From NCBI GenBank assembly GCA_021413825.1, contig JAIOPQ010000036.1:1-46341 (forward strand): a stretch of 46,341 nucleotides of DNA, read 5' to 3'. Within the stretch, counting starts at the first letter, position 1. Each line of letters begins with the position of its first letter. The notes under the pieces are model-generated. The model did not search any database and was not told the origin of the DNA. It saw only the letters and a program-made list of their open reading frames with translations. Positions 26,505 to 35,043 of the stretch are shown here, one piece after another. Position numbers and translations under genes: made by a program. Origin of the DNA: Spirochaetia bacterium (GTDB lineage Bacteria; Spirochaetota; Leptospiria; Leptospirales; Leptonemataceae).

Positions 26505-27992
26505 GTGGGTGCCATACGGCCTGGTGAAGAGAATCAGCTAAGCATTCCGTCTATCCTGGAGGGATCGGAACTGGCATTTCGCTATTCCGGGCTGATGAAT
26601 TCCAGGTTCAATTTTGTGTCCGGATTTTTGCATCGCCTCCTTTGCGAGGTAGACCTTTCATTTAGATGCGAACTGGTTCTCACCATTCTCAAAGAGATCG
26701 TCACGAATTGTTCCAAGGCCCATGCAAAACGAATCTATTTCAAAGAGAAGGGGTTGAGTGTCGGTAATCCGGACGACTACAAACGTGGTATTCTGGATTT
26801 TCACCAGGATGTTCTGGCTAACTGGGACAGTTTTACAACCCGTCACGATAACAACGAATATTACATACAAATGATCTTTGAACTGGATGGAGACGCCCTG
26901 ATAATTCACGTTGAGAACAATGCTGAGATCCTGGCAACGGAGTGGGAACGCATCAAGGCCAGGCGTGCGCGCGCAAGTTCCTTTCGGGACATGCTTGAAG
27001 CGTTCTCTGCATTTCAGGACGACTCTGAAGGTGCGGGACTGGGGCTGGTGTTCATTTGTTTGCTCCTGAGGAGCGCAGGAATCGCAGATGATACGTTTAC
27101 GATCCAATCTGAAAACGGGATTACGAGACACTCTCTGCGTATTCCGCGGACCACAGGCGTAAGACGTTATGCGATTAAAGATCGAATCCTGAATGAAATA
27201 GATGGTTTGCCCTCCATTCCCGAGCGAGTCACGCGCATCATCACACTCTGCACTGATTCGAGCGCTTCAATCGCAACTATTGCTCGGGCAATTGAGAAGG
27301 ATCCGGCACTAACAGCACAAGTGCTTCGTCTCGTTCACTCTGCTGGATTCATGAGCAGGCGCAAGCATCTGGATCTGGAAAGTGCGATCACGCTGGTGGG
27401 ACTTGCTGAGGTGTCTTCGCTTGTTCTTGCGACTGCGTCGCGTAGTGTTCTAACCGATCATTATCAATTACAGGAAATGACGGACATTTGGGATGCCAGT
27501 CATCGTATTTCGTATTTCTCCGGTAAATTGGCCGAGTCGGTCCATTTGAATCGAGTAGATGCTATTCTGGCTGGTCTTCTGTCCGAGTTGGGAAAGATTG
27601 TCCTTGCTGGAATGAAGCAGAACAGTTCTAGCGAAATCTGGAAGATGCTTGGAGCCGGGCGCGTACGCAACTCGACGCTGCTTGAAGAAAGCGAAGTGGG
27701 AATAGCCCATCCGGAGATTGGCGCGCTGCTTGGAGAGAAATGGAATTTTCCGGAAGAGATTACAGCGGCCATTCGGTATCAGCACAAACCTCTTCTTGCG
27801 CCGGAGGCCTGTTCCGGACTGGTTCGCGCCGTCTACATAGCGGGTCGATTGCAAGAGAGTATCTCAGGGATTGTGGACTATTACAGCGTGGAGCCAGATG
27901 TGCTTGAGGTGTTTCGGATTAAGTCGGCGGAGGAATTTACTCAGAAAGCGGCGGAATTCTCTGCGGCATACAATGCGAGTCAGGCTATCTGA
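26505..27992 (+). CDS. Histidine-kinase-like ATPase fused to HDOD domain
   Basis: The 495-residue protein starts at a GTG. Residues about 35-215 look like a GHKL ATPase: N-box-like LKEIVTNCSKAHAK, and EGAGLGLVFICLL as the G2 box. The usual DxGxG of the G1 box is degenerate (VENNAEI) and no phosphorylatable His box is present. Residues about 225-430 form an HDOD domain (DGLPSIPERVTRIITL, then EKDPALTAQVLRLVHSAG). HDOD proteins act in c-di-GMP and stress signalling, and in motility. The stop overlaps the ATG of the ABC ATPase gene by 1 nt, so they are translationally coupled. Confidence 0.85.
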   Translation: MGAIRPGEENQLSIPSILEGSELAFRYSGLMNSRFNFVSGFLHRLLCEVDLSFRCELVLTILKEIVTNCSKAHAKRIYFKEKGLSVGNPDDYKRGILDFHQDVLANWDSFTTRHDNNEYYIQMIFELDGDALIIHVENNAEILATEWERIKARRARASSFRDMLEAFSAFQDDSEGAGLGLVFICLLLRSAGIADDTFTIQSENGITRHSLRIPRTTGVRRYAIKDRILNEIDGLPSIPERVTRIITLCTDSSASIATIARAIEKDPALTAQVLRLVHSAGFMSRRKHLDLESAITLVGLAEVSSLVLATASRSVLTDHYQLQEMTDIWDASHRISYFSGKLAESVHLNRVDAILAGLLSELGKIVLAGMKQNSSSEIWKMLGAGRVRNSTLLEESEVGIAHPEIGALLGEKWNFPEEITAAIRYQHKPLLAPEACSGLVRAVYIAGRLQESISGIVDYYSVEPDVLEVFRIKSAEEFTQKAAEFSAAYNASQAI

Positions 27993-28765
27993 TGATCGTT
28001 CGGGCCCGCAATATTTGTTACATCCGGCAGGGAAATGAGATTCTCAGTGGCGTAGACCTCGCAATACGCGAAGGTGAGCATTGGATTCTTCTGGGTCCGA
28101 ACGGTGCGGGAAAATCTTCACTCATTAAGATTCTATCTGGTTACGAATGGCCGACGTCGGGCGATATTGAAGTATGTGGAAAGAGAATGGGTGAAACTTC
28201 TGTTGCGGACTTGCGCGAGGGTCTTGGGCTGTTTGAACCGGTTCTCCAAACTGAGGCCGCAGTTCACTATCCCGGAATGACGGCGGAGGATGTAGTTGTG
28301 AGCGGCGCACGCAATGCAATCGTACTATACGAAGATGGAGATCCCCAGGCTATTGGACGTGCCCGGGAACTTTTGAGTGCTCAGGGTTTTGATTTCGCTC
28401 GACCATTCAGCGTAATGTCAAGTGGAGAACAACGGCGTACTTTACTGCTTCGTGCACTGATCCGTCGACCGGAATTACTGATTCTGGATGAGCCTTACGA
28501 ATCATTGGATTTAAGAGCACGCGTAGACCTTGAGAAAACCCTGATGGCCATGGTGGCAGCCGGCGGAATTGCCACGTTATGCGCCATTCATCGAATCGAA
28601 GAGATACCGCCCTTCGCCACACATGCAGTCTTACTGAAACAAGGAGGAGTGTTCAGGGCTGGGACCGTCGAGACATTGATCACTTCGGAAATATTATCTG
28701 CGCTTTATGAAACGCCTCTTGAGGTTAGTGTATTGAAAGGTCGTTTCGCCTGTTTTCCAGTGTAG
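27992..28765 (+). CDS. ABC transporter ATP-binding protein
   Basis: The 257-residue protein has Walker A GPNGAGKSSLIK, a Q-loop-like segment, signature MSSGEQRR, Walker B LLILDEPYESLD and H-loop CAIHRIEE. It resembles the ModF/YlmA group of soluble ATPases more than a typical exporter. No membrane subunit lies nearby, so its partner is unknown. It is sandwiched between the ATPase-HDOD and DUF115 genes, with a 4-nt gap to the latter. Confidence 0.88.
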   Translation: MIVRARNICYIRQGNEILSGVDLAIREGEHWILLGPNGAGKSSLIKILSGYEWPTSGDIEVCGKRMGETSVADLREGLGLFEPVLQTEAAVHYPGMTAEDVVVSGARNAIVLYEDGDPQAIGRARELLSAQGFDFARPFSVMSSGEQRRTLLLRALIRRPELLILDEPYESLDLRARVDLEKTLMAMVAAGGIATLCAIHRIEEIPPFATHAVLLKQGGVFRAGTVETLITSEILSALYETPLEVSVLKGRFACFPV

Positions 28766-28769
28766 AAAG

Positions 28770-30524
28770 ATGGATCTCGCTCTCGCAGACAAACAGATTA
28801 AGCTAGTAGGCGGTCTGCCGGAAGGCGGACGAGTTATCGATGTCTCAAGCGATTCACCTCCAAGATTCACTATTGCTGGCAAGCTTTTGCATAGTCGCTA
28901 TGATCCAATGAAAGAGGCAGAGCAGCAGGTAGGTTCAATTGATTCAAGTAAGGTAGTCGTGTGTTCTGGTGCAGGCCTCGGCTTCGCCGTCCGGAAATTT
29001 CTAGAGAAAGGCTGCAATTGTATCTGGTTTGAGCCCAATGGTGAGGTGCTTAGATATGCGCTGAGTCTGCACGACTTCATGCAGAACCTTGTAGCGGGTA
29101 GTCTGAGAATCTTCACTGCTGCGCCAGGTGAATCGTATCTTGCAGATATGTTCCGGGGGCGATCCATCAATGACGTTAGGTTCTTCTCCCACAGAAATTT
29201 CACCTTCGAGGAGCACCAGGCGTTTGAGCAGAGATTGGTTTTTTTTCTGGGAAAGAAGAATGTAAACATCGCAACGTTGTCGCGTTTTGACAGGCTCTGG
29301 GCTCGGAATTTTACTCGCAATATTGTGCATCTGCGGCGTGCAAAACCAGTGCGACTCTTGTTTGGTGCGGAGCGCGGAAAAGTTGCCGTGCTGGCCAGTG
29401 CCGGCCCATCGCTGAATGATTCTATACACGATTTGAAGAAAATTCGAGATCGTGTGGTTCTCATTGCCGTGGATACTGCGGTGAGAATTCTTACTGCTGC
29501 TGGAATTGATCCGGACTATATTCTTTCTGTTGATCCACAGCCCGTGAATCGTGTCTACTTGGAGGACTATGAGGGTCAGGCGAGGATCGTTGTCGACCCT
29601 ACCGTTTCACCGGGTGCGTTGAAAGGTTTGCAAAATCTCTACTTCTTCTGGTCCCCCTTCAGGTTGGCGCAAATTTTCTTTGATCTCTGGGACGGTTCAC
29701 CAGGTGAAATTGCATTCGGAGGTTCTGTCTCCACAAATGCATACGACTTTGCGCGCAAGCTGGGTTGCGATCCCGTCTATCTAATTGGCCAGGATTTGGC
29801 ATTCTCTGACGGTCAGGTGCACGCAAAAGGAGCGATTCTTGAGGAGCGATTGAACTGGAAGGAGTCCAGGGTTTTTCGTCGCGAAGCTCATAATCGAATG
29901 CAACGAGCAGCGCTTCCGGTTCTACTTTTGCCGGGGCTGAACGGCCGGGCGGTTGAGACCAATGAGAAACTGTTGATTTTTTATCGATGGTTTGAGCGAA
30001 GATTCGAGCGGGATCTATCATTAGGTCTGCGTGTGGAGAACGCAACCAGACGAGGTGCCGCTTTCAAGCAACTTCGACTAGCCTCATTGACGGTAGAATC
30101 GGAACCGGTGACACGGAGTCTCGATCCAGAATTCAAAGCACCGGATGCGAACAGGGTTCTGGAGCAGATCGAAACATTCCTCGCAGAGCTTGGGCAAGTG
30201 AAGGGCATTCTGCGTGAAGGCCTGGATATAGTCTCTCGCGCCGCGGAGGGCAAAAGCCAGGGTCAGACTGCGAGGCTAAGCGACGTGGACGAGCGCCTTC
30301 GGGAGCATGGAGCAATACTGGATTGTCTGGGTCTAGCCGCACAAAAGGCTATTCTTGGAATCACGGAAGGGAATTCAAATGTCAACGGCCTTGAGAATAC
30401 AGCACAGCTGTATCAGGCCCTGTATCAGGGCGCACACGATTATGAAAACTGGTTTCGGAAATCCCTAAAGGCAATGACTCAGTTTGGTGCTGAGCAGGAA
30501 AGTACGGCAGGCTCAAAGACCTGA
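28770..30524 (+). CDS. DUF115/MptE-like (Maf) protein
   Basis: The 584-residue protein contains the DUF115 core from about residue 200. It reads VAVLASAGPSLNDSIHDLKK, VVLIAVDTAVRILTAAGI, YILSVDPQPVN, GSVSTNAYDFARKLGCD, YLIGQDLAFSDG, and a Cys-free helical C-terminal region. In Campylobacter and Clostridium related Maf proteins add nonulosonic acids to flagellin. In archaea the same fold is a pterin diphosphokinase (MptE). Motility glycosylation is a reasonable guess in a spirochaete, but no sugar-acid genes are in view. The 3' 46 nt overlap the convergent lipoprotein gene. Confidence 0.85.
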   Translation: MDLALADKQIKLVGGLPEGGRVIDVSSDSPPRFTIAGKLLHSRYDPMKEAEQQVGSIDSSKVVVCSGAGLGFAVRKFLEKGCNCIWFEPNGEVLRYALSLHDFMQNLVAGSLRIFTAAPGESYLADMFRGRSINDVRFFSHRNFTFEEHQAFEQRLVFFLGKKNVNIATLSRFDRLWARNFTRNIVHLRRAKPVRLLFGAERGKVAVLASAGPSLNDSIHDLKKIRDRVVLIAVDTAVRILTAAGIDPDYILSVDPQPVNRVYLEDYEGQARIVVDPTVSPGALKGLQNLYFFWSPFRLAQIFFDLWDGSPGEIAFGGSVSTNAYDFARKLGCDPVYLIGQDLAFSDGQVHAKGAILEERLNWKESRVFRREAHNRMQRAALPVLLLPGLNGRAVETNEKLLIFYRWFERRFERDLSLGLRVENATRRGAAFKQLRLASLTVESEPVTRSLDPEFKAPDANRVLEQIETFLAELGQVKGILREGLDIVSRAAEGKSQGQTARLSDVDERLREHGAILDCLGLAAQKAILGITEGNSNVNGLENTAQLYQALYQGAHDYENWFRKSLKAMTQFGAEQESTAGSKT

Positions 30525-31555
30525 CTAACAAACAACCTGCCACCGGTTACGAGAGCAGTAGAAGCCGCGCTGATTTGCGTCCCATCGTTTGAATATATTC
30601 TTGTGACAGTTCCATCCAAGACGTTGACGCGAAACACATCCGCGGGAGAGGGCTTCTGCTTATCCCGCATATGGGAAACAAAGGCGAGCACATCTGGATG
30701 AGCGGCCACATTCAGAAGCCCGGATTTTTCCCACATAAGATTATCCGGACCGCTGTTCAAGTTAATGAAACTGGAGTAGGCTAGTTGGCCAGTCAAGGTA
30801 TTGCGCGCGTACTTGAATAGACCCCGATCGCGAGTCCCGGCAACGTAGAGCGTATCGCCTGAGTCTGAGAGAGCCAGGCCATTTGCGAAGGCAATCTTGT
30901 CGGCAACCACTGACCAGTATCCGGCTCGGTAATGGACCACGTTAGACCATCCAAATGCAAATAGATTCTCAAGGGTCTGTCGGATTCCGGTCTCACCATG
31001 ATCGTTAGTTACGTAGAACTGGCCATCTGCAAGGGCTAGAATATCATTGGGGCTAATGAGCAGAGGGCTGCGCATTCTGCGAAGGAAGCGCAGGTCGCGG
31101 GCACGCAGTTCAAAGATTTCGATACTGTGGGAAGCATGCATTGCATGATTGATCACGTAAAGCAAAGTGATGCCGCCAGATACTACTAGATGAATTCCAT
31201 GTGGATGGAACGGAAGCCCGTCACGCTCTACAATCGGCAATGGCTGAGCGGGCAGAGTAGCTTCACGCGTGAATGGCACCTGGTATATGGCACCAGCTTC
31301 ACTGAATTCTCCATTTGGATCCAGGAGACGCCGCTCCTGTGAGGACACGATCAATCGCGCTGGCCTGGAAAGCACATCGAGGTCAAAGTCCTCTGGCCCT
31401 GGCATTCCAGAGGCCATTGAGCAATTATTTCCCGGGATGTAGTTGGGCGCAGCGCAGCTTAAACCAAGAAACAAGAGGCTACCCAGGCAAGCTCGTAAAC
31501 TGCCAGTGAGGGTTTCCGCCCGCCGACATTTTTCTCTCGTAAGCAATTGAATCAT
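30479..31555 (-). CDS. Paraoxonase/arylesterase-like lipoprotein
   Basis: The ATG at 31555 has GGAG upstream. A signal with GSLLFLGLSCAAP marks a lipoprotein of 358 residues. The propeller motifs of the PON family are visible: GLPFHPHGIHLVV, SPLLISPNDILALADGQF, FYVTNDHGE, KIAFANGLALSDSGDTL and SGPDNLMWE, which carry Ca2+-binding Asn/Asp residues. PON enzymes hydrolyse lactones and aryl esters at the cell surface or outside. The 5' end overlaps the upstream gene by 77 nt. Confidence 0.82.
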   Translation of the reverse strand: MIQLLTREKCRRAETLTGSLRACLGSLLFLGLSCAAPNYIPGNNCSMASGMPGPEDFDLDVLSRPARLIVSSQERRLLDPNGEFSEAGAIYQVPFTREATLPAQPLPIVERDGLPFHPHGIHLVVSGGITLLYVINHAMHASHSIEIFELRARDLRFLRRMRSPLLISPNDILALADGQFYVTNDHGETGIRQTLENLFAFGWSNVVHYRAGYWSVVADKIAFANGLALSDSGDTLYVAGTRDRGLFKYARNTLTGQLAYSSFINLNSGPDNLMWEKSGLLNVAAHPDVLAFVSHMRDKQKPSPADVFRVNVLDGTVTRIYSNDGTQISAASTALVTGGRLFVSQVFEPAVLSCSAPN

Positions 31556-32309
31556 AGTATTTTCTCCAGAGTTGTTGGGTATTGGGGCTAAGCGACGTAA
31601 CCGTTCCGCTCTCAAGTAGCTGGTTGGCTGTTTCAGCGAACGGGACTAGATAGGATCGGATGAGTTCTGGCTGCGGCAGCAGTAAGTGCATGCAGAAGGA
31701 AAGGAACTCGATGACGAAAGGTTGGAAAATCGAAAGGAACTGATTGTGACCCCCAAAGCTGCAATCGGCTGACAACCTCAAATTCAAATCTGAGAAATCG
31801 AGTGCGTCAAAGATGAAGCTCCCGCCGCGCCAGGAATGTTCCTCCGGACTCTTTCTGTGAACTTTGTCCATGGCAGCCGGAAATGTTTTTGGCGTGAAGT
31901 CCTGCAGCCTGCCTTGAGCGCGAACACAGCCTTCGATTGGCAAGAGCCAGGATTGGAAATATACACGATTGGTTTGGAAGGGCGGTGAGATTCCTTGTTG
32001 CGGGAGCGGGAGACGTTCGGTTGCTCCGCCCAGGTAAGTTGCGGGTATGCGGATCACGGAAACGTATTCAGTGGCGTCTAACGTCCAAATCCGACCAAAG
32101 TGCAAACTGGCAGAATGCCTGCGAGAGATTGTTTGTGGGAGTAGATCATGTCCTTCCAGCCACGTGAAGGGCAAGCGTTCGACTACTCGAGCAACGGCCT
32201 GTGCTTCCTCCGGAGCGAGCGTATCCATGTGAACGGACGGCCACACGAAGGATTCATCGAAGGCTATGTATGGATGTTTGAACGTGTCAACGCAGACCCG
32301 AGCAGGCAC
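31479..32309 (-). CDS. Unrecognised protein in the ccm-linked cluster
   Basis: This 276-residue frame from a GTG start (AGGTAGG upstream) has no signal peptide or membrane helix. Stretches such as WLEGHDLLPQTISRRHSA, then NRVYFQSWLLPIEGCVRAQG and IFDALDFSDLNLRLSADCSF suggest a beta-rich enzyme-like fold. No family is recognised. It starts 3 nt after the 161-residue membrane gene. Its 3' end overlaps the paraoxonase-like gene by 77 nt, a long overlap, so either start could be shifted. Confidence 0.6.
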   Translation of the reverse strand: MPARVCVDTFKHPYIAFDESFVWPSVHMDTLAPEEAQAVARVVERLPFTWLEGHDLLPQTISRRHSASLHFGRIWTLDATEYVSVIRIPATYLGGATERLPLPQQGISPPFQTNRVYFQSWLLPIEGCVRAQGRLQDFTPKTFPAAMDKVHRKSPEEHSWRGGSFIFDALDFSDLNLRLSADCSFGGHNQFLSIFQPFVIEFLSFCMHLLLPQPELIRSYLVPFAETANQLLESGTVTSLSPNTQQLWRKYYDSIAYERKMSAGGNPHWQFTSLPG

Positions 32310-32312
32310 GGC

Positions 32313-32798
32313 CTACCTGCGCGATTTCTTTCGATTTGACGATTTGGATTTACCAGACCGGGTTGCAGGACCGGGTGCGGTCGCTTCCTGGTTGAGGTCC
32401 GCGTCCGGAACCCTTTTGGCCAACTGCGCCATCCATTTGCGCTGGTCGAAAAGAATATAGATGAAGAAGCCTGCAAGTAAGGCCACGGTCAAAAAAATCA
32501 CAAGTAACAGGTTATTGAGACGCTTCTGTTCGCGCTCAGTTGCCTCAATCTGCGCAAGGTGTCGCAAAAGATAGTGAATGTGGTCGGCCTGTTTGAAGCG
32601 AGGTCTGACTTGATTCAGTATATTGGATACTGCTTCGGCAGCCTCGTCGCTTGACATTCGTTGGATGGCAGCACCGGCTTCCTCTTGGCTCATCGCTAGA
32701 AGCTCGCGGGCCTGACGGGCTGCACGATCTTTCTCTGATTCAGCGAATAGCGAATGAGCACTTAACGTTAGTAGTGAAATTAAAAGGAAAGCTCGCAT
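32313..32798 (-). CDS. Secreted-helix/membrane protein next to ccmC
   Basis: The 161-residue protein starts MRAFLLISLLTLSAHSLFAE, a signal peptide. A long charged helix (RAARQARELLAMSQEEAGAA) follows, then a membrane segment (LLLVIFLTVALLAGFFIYILF) and a basic Lys/Ser/Arg tail. The membrane segment comes after the helix, so an N-out topology is likely. Its position directly after ccmC, with a 1-nt gap, suggests a role in cytochrome c maturation, which is inferred from context only. No heme-binding motif is seen. Confidence 0.7.
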   Translation of the reverse strand: MRAFLLISLLTLSAHSLFAESEKDRAARQARELLAMSQEEAGAAIQRMSSDEAAEAVSNILNQVRPRFKQADHIHYLLRHLAQIEATEREQKRLNNLLLVIFLTVALLAGFFIYILFDQRKWMAQLAKRVPDADLNQEATAPGPATRSGKSKSSNRKKSRR

Positions 32799-32799
32799 G

Positions 32800-33504
32800 T
32801 TAACCTCGGAATTGAAGACGCTCAGTAGTGGCGCGCAGGTATTCCCGGCGGATGGCCACGCGCATAAACAATAAGAAAATTAAATGGTACGCAACCACAG
32901 CTAGCCAGAAGGTTGTGCGTATCTCTGGAGCCATGGTGCCCAGCACTGGCTGCGGATGTTTCTCCGGGACGACAAGGCGAATTGCAAACCAGGTAACGCC
33001 CGCAGATATGGCCGCAATAATGGACATGATTGCACCCAGGACGGCTCTGCGGTCAGGATGATCCGTAACCGATCGCGCATAGAAATATCCAAATAGAGAA
33101 AGAACAAGGACAAAGAACGACATGAGTCGATAGTCGCTCCAATCCCAATAGGTTCCCCATTCCGTGGAGGCCCAGAGAGGGCCGGAAATAATTACGGCGA
33201 GTCCAAACAGCAATGCTACGCGATTGGCAGCTACGGACCAGAAATCAAAACGCTCGTCGCGTCTTACTAGGAATAGGATGGCGCAGATACAGGAAATGTA
33301 AGGAGCGTACAAGGCGATCCACGCAATGGGCGCATGAATATAGAAAATACGCTGCGCCTGGCCCTGGGAAATTATCGGCGGTGGATAGGTAAGTGAGAGA
33401 AGCGTAATTGCAGGGAGTGCAAATGCGAAGATTGCAAAAATGAAATCTAGAACCAGGCCACCCCTGAGATGGGCGGTGCTAGTTCGTGAAGGGTCCTTCA
33501 TCAT
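32800..33504 (-). CDS. ccmC: CcmC heme exporter/handler
   Basis: The 234-residue protein has six membrane segments and the tryptophan-rich WWD-like region (WASTEWGTYWDWSDYRL). Heme-ligand-type His residues occur in FYIHAPIAWIA and in VVAYHLIFLLF. CcmC binds heme and delivers it to CcmE in system I cytochrome c maturation. It starts inside the end of ccmB (26-nt overlap), which fits an operon. ccmA, ccmE, ccmF and ccmH are not in this window. Confidence 0.92.
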   Translation of the reverse strand: MMKDPSRTSTAHLRGGLVLDFIFAIFAFALPAITLLSLTYPPPIISQGQAQRIFYIHAPIAWIALYAPYISCICAILFLVRRDERFDFWSVAANRVALLFGLAVIISGPLWASTEWGTYWDWSDYRLMSFFVLVLSLFGYFYARSVTDHPDRRAVLGAIMSIIAAISAGVTWFAIRLVVPEKHPQPVLGTMAPEIRTTFWLAVVAYHLIFLLFMRVAIRREYLRATTERLQFRG

Positions 33505-34171
33505 TCAGGTAAGAAAAGAGGAGCGCTCCCAGAGAGCAATAAAGAATCCCAGGAGCAAGCATTGCCCCTGCTGAGAGCAGGGGTGAGGCTTCCTCCAGTG
33601 TGAGTTGATCCAGACTGCCGGAGGCCAGGATTAAAACGGGAATTGCAGCAGGAAGAAAGAGCAAGGGGAGGAGGATGCCACGACCACGTTGTGTGATCAT
33701 TGCGTTGAAGAGTGTGCCAAGTGCTGCCAGGCTCAATGCAGTTGTTGCGAGCAAACACCATTGAGCGATCATTTCAAACTGAGGTAAGAAGCCGGTGAGT
33801 AAGATTGAGTTTAGCGGGAGATATACGCCGACAAGGATGGAGAGAATTTGCCAGCGAATCAGAACACGCGCGAGGTAGATGCCTGCGGGATCCAGTGGAG
33901 ACAAAAATAGGATCTTGAATGTGAGGGTGTCCTGGGAATCGGAACCCCAACCAGTTAGAAGCATGGATGCAAAAAAGAGCGTGGTTAATGAGGATCCAAC
34001 CAGGTTACGCGCGCTCTTAAAGAAGATCTCTTCGACGGTATAATGATAGAGAACAGACAGTATGATTGCAAAGACAAAGATGGCAAGAACTCGGGCTCGG
34101 TTCCGCCATTCCATTCGGAGTTCAAGTCCGTAGATCGTTGAAAGCGCAGAAAAAATACCGGAAGGATTCAT
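33479..34171 (-). CDS. ccmB: CcmB heme ABC exporter membrane subunit
   Basis: The 230-residue protein has six membrane segments and the family texture: LELRMEWRNRARVLAIFVFA, FLSPLDPAGIYLARVL, TALSLAALGTLFNAM and RGILLPLLFLPAAIPVL. CcmB works with the ATPase CcmA in heme handling for cytochrome c maturation. No CcmA lies beside it. The ABC ATPase at 27992 does not resemble CcmA closely. It is divergent from the rhomboid-like gene. Confidence 0.9.
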   Translation of the reverse strand: MNPSGIFSALSTIYGLELRMEWRNRARVLAIFVFAIILSVLYHYTVEEIFFKSARNLVGSSLTTLFFASMLLTGWGSDSQDTLTFKILFLSPLDPAGIYLARVLIRWQILSILVGVYLPLNSILLTGFLPQFEMIAQWCLLATTALSLAALGTLFNAMITQRGRGILLPLLFLPAAIPVLILASGSLDQLTLEEASPLLSAGAMLAPGILYCSLGALLFSYLNDEGPFTN

Positions 34172-34219
34172 GGAATTTAAAATTGACTGGGTAGCCTGGC
34201 TGGGCGGTCGTACACCACT

Positions 34220-35005
34220 TTGAAACGTTTTCTTGATCGCTTCGAAATCCCTAACCTTACACTCTTTGTCGTCGTAATCTCCGGCCTCGTAAGCGCGTAT
34301 TGCTTACAGAGCAAGAGTTCTATTGGTCTGCTGTCAGGTCAAACGTTGAGTTCCAGCGATTGGTGGAATTTGCTTTTTTTTCCATTCAGGCTAATCGAAC
34401 CGGGAGAGCAGGGAAGCGGAGCGTGGCTATGGCTTGGCCTTCGTTTATATCTATTCTGGATCTTTGGTTCCTCGTTGGAAGGGGAGATGGGCGCCCCCCG
34501 TTATACGCGCTACATCCTGAGCGGCGTGTTGCTTGTGACGCTGGGCGGTTTTCTCTTTCCGGCTGAAGTGCGCGCCGAGTTTATCTATATCTCTGTCTTT
34601 CTCGCAATCGCGTATGTGGCACCCAACCAGGAAGTGCTCCTGTTCTTCATTCTGCCGGTTAAGATGAAGTGGATTGCGGCCGTGATCGTTGGATTGATAC
34701 TCTTGCGAACCCTTGCCGACATAGCAGTCACATACGACTTTCTGCAGGTTCTGGGACCGACACTTGGTCTCGGAAACTACCTACTGTTCTTTGGACGCGA
34801 ATTTATAATGGAGCGTTTGCAGGGTCGGAAGGTTCAACAGCGACGCACAAACATGCAACCGGAAGCGCGCGTGTCGGTTCATCGTTGCACGGTGTGCGGA
34901 ATCACTGAGAACCAGGATCCTGCTATGGAGTTTCGCTTTTGCAATCAGTGTGGTGATCACGAATACTGCATGGTGCATTTGCGTGACCACATCCATCAGC
35001 CCTAA
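34220..35005 (+). CDS. Rhomboid-like membrane protein with zinc ribbon
   Basis: The 261-residue protein starts at a TTG (no ATG available). It has about six membrane segments with a rhomboid-type WIFGSSLEGEMGAPRYTRYI loop, but the GxSG serine motif is absent, so it is a likely pseudoprotease. A C-terminal treble-clef-like domain holds CTVCG, CNQCGDHEYC and a HLRDHIH tail. Function unknown. It may recruit or hold a partner at the membrane. It is convergent with parB, the stops being 39 nt apart. Confidence 0.7.
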   Translation: MKRFLDRFEIPNLTLFVVVISGLVSAYCLQSKSSIGLLSGQTLSSSDWWNLLFFPFRLIEPGEQGSGAWLWLGLRLYLFWIFGSSLEGEMGAPRYTRYILSGVLLVTLGGFLFPAEVRAEFIYISVFLAIAYVAPNQEVLLFFILPVKMKWIAAVIVGLILLRTLADIAVTYDFLQVLGPTLGLGNYLLFFGREFIMERLQGRKVQQRRTNMQPEARVSVHRCTVCGITENQDPAMEFRFCNQCGDHEYCMVHLRDHIHQP

Positions 35006-35043
35006 AGCCGAAGATCAATGGCTTTGCATCCAGTAGCGCTCGT

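Noticed and set aside
27992..28765. The ABC ATPase as the missing CcmA
   Set aside because: It resembles ModF/YlmA-type ATPases, lies about 5 kb from ccmB and belongs to another operon on the opposite strand.
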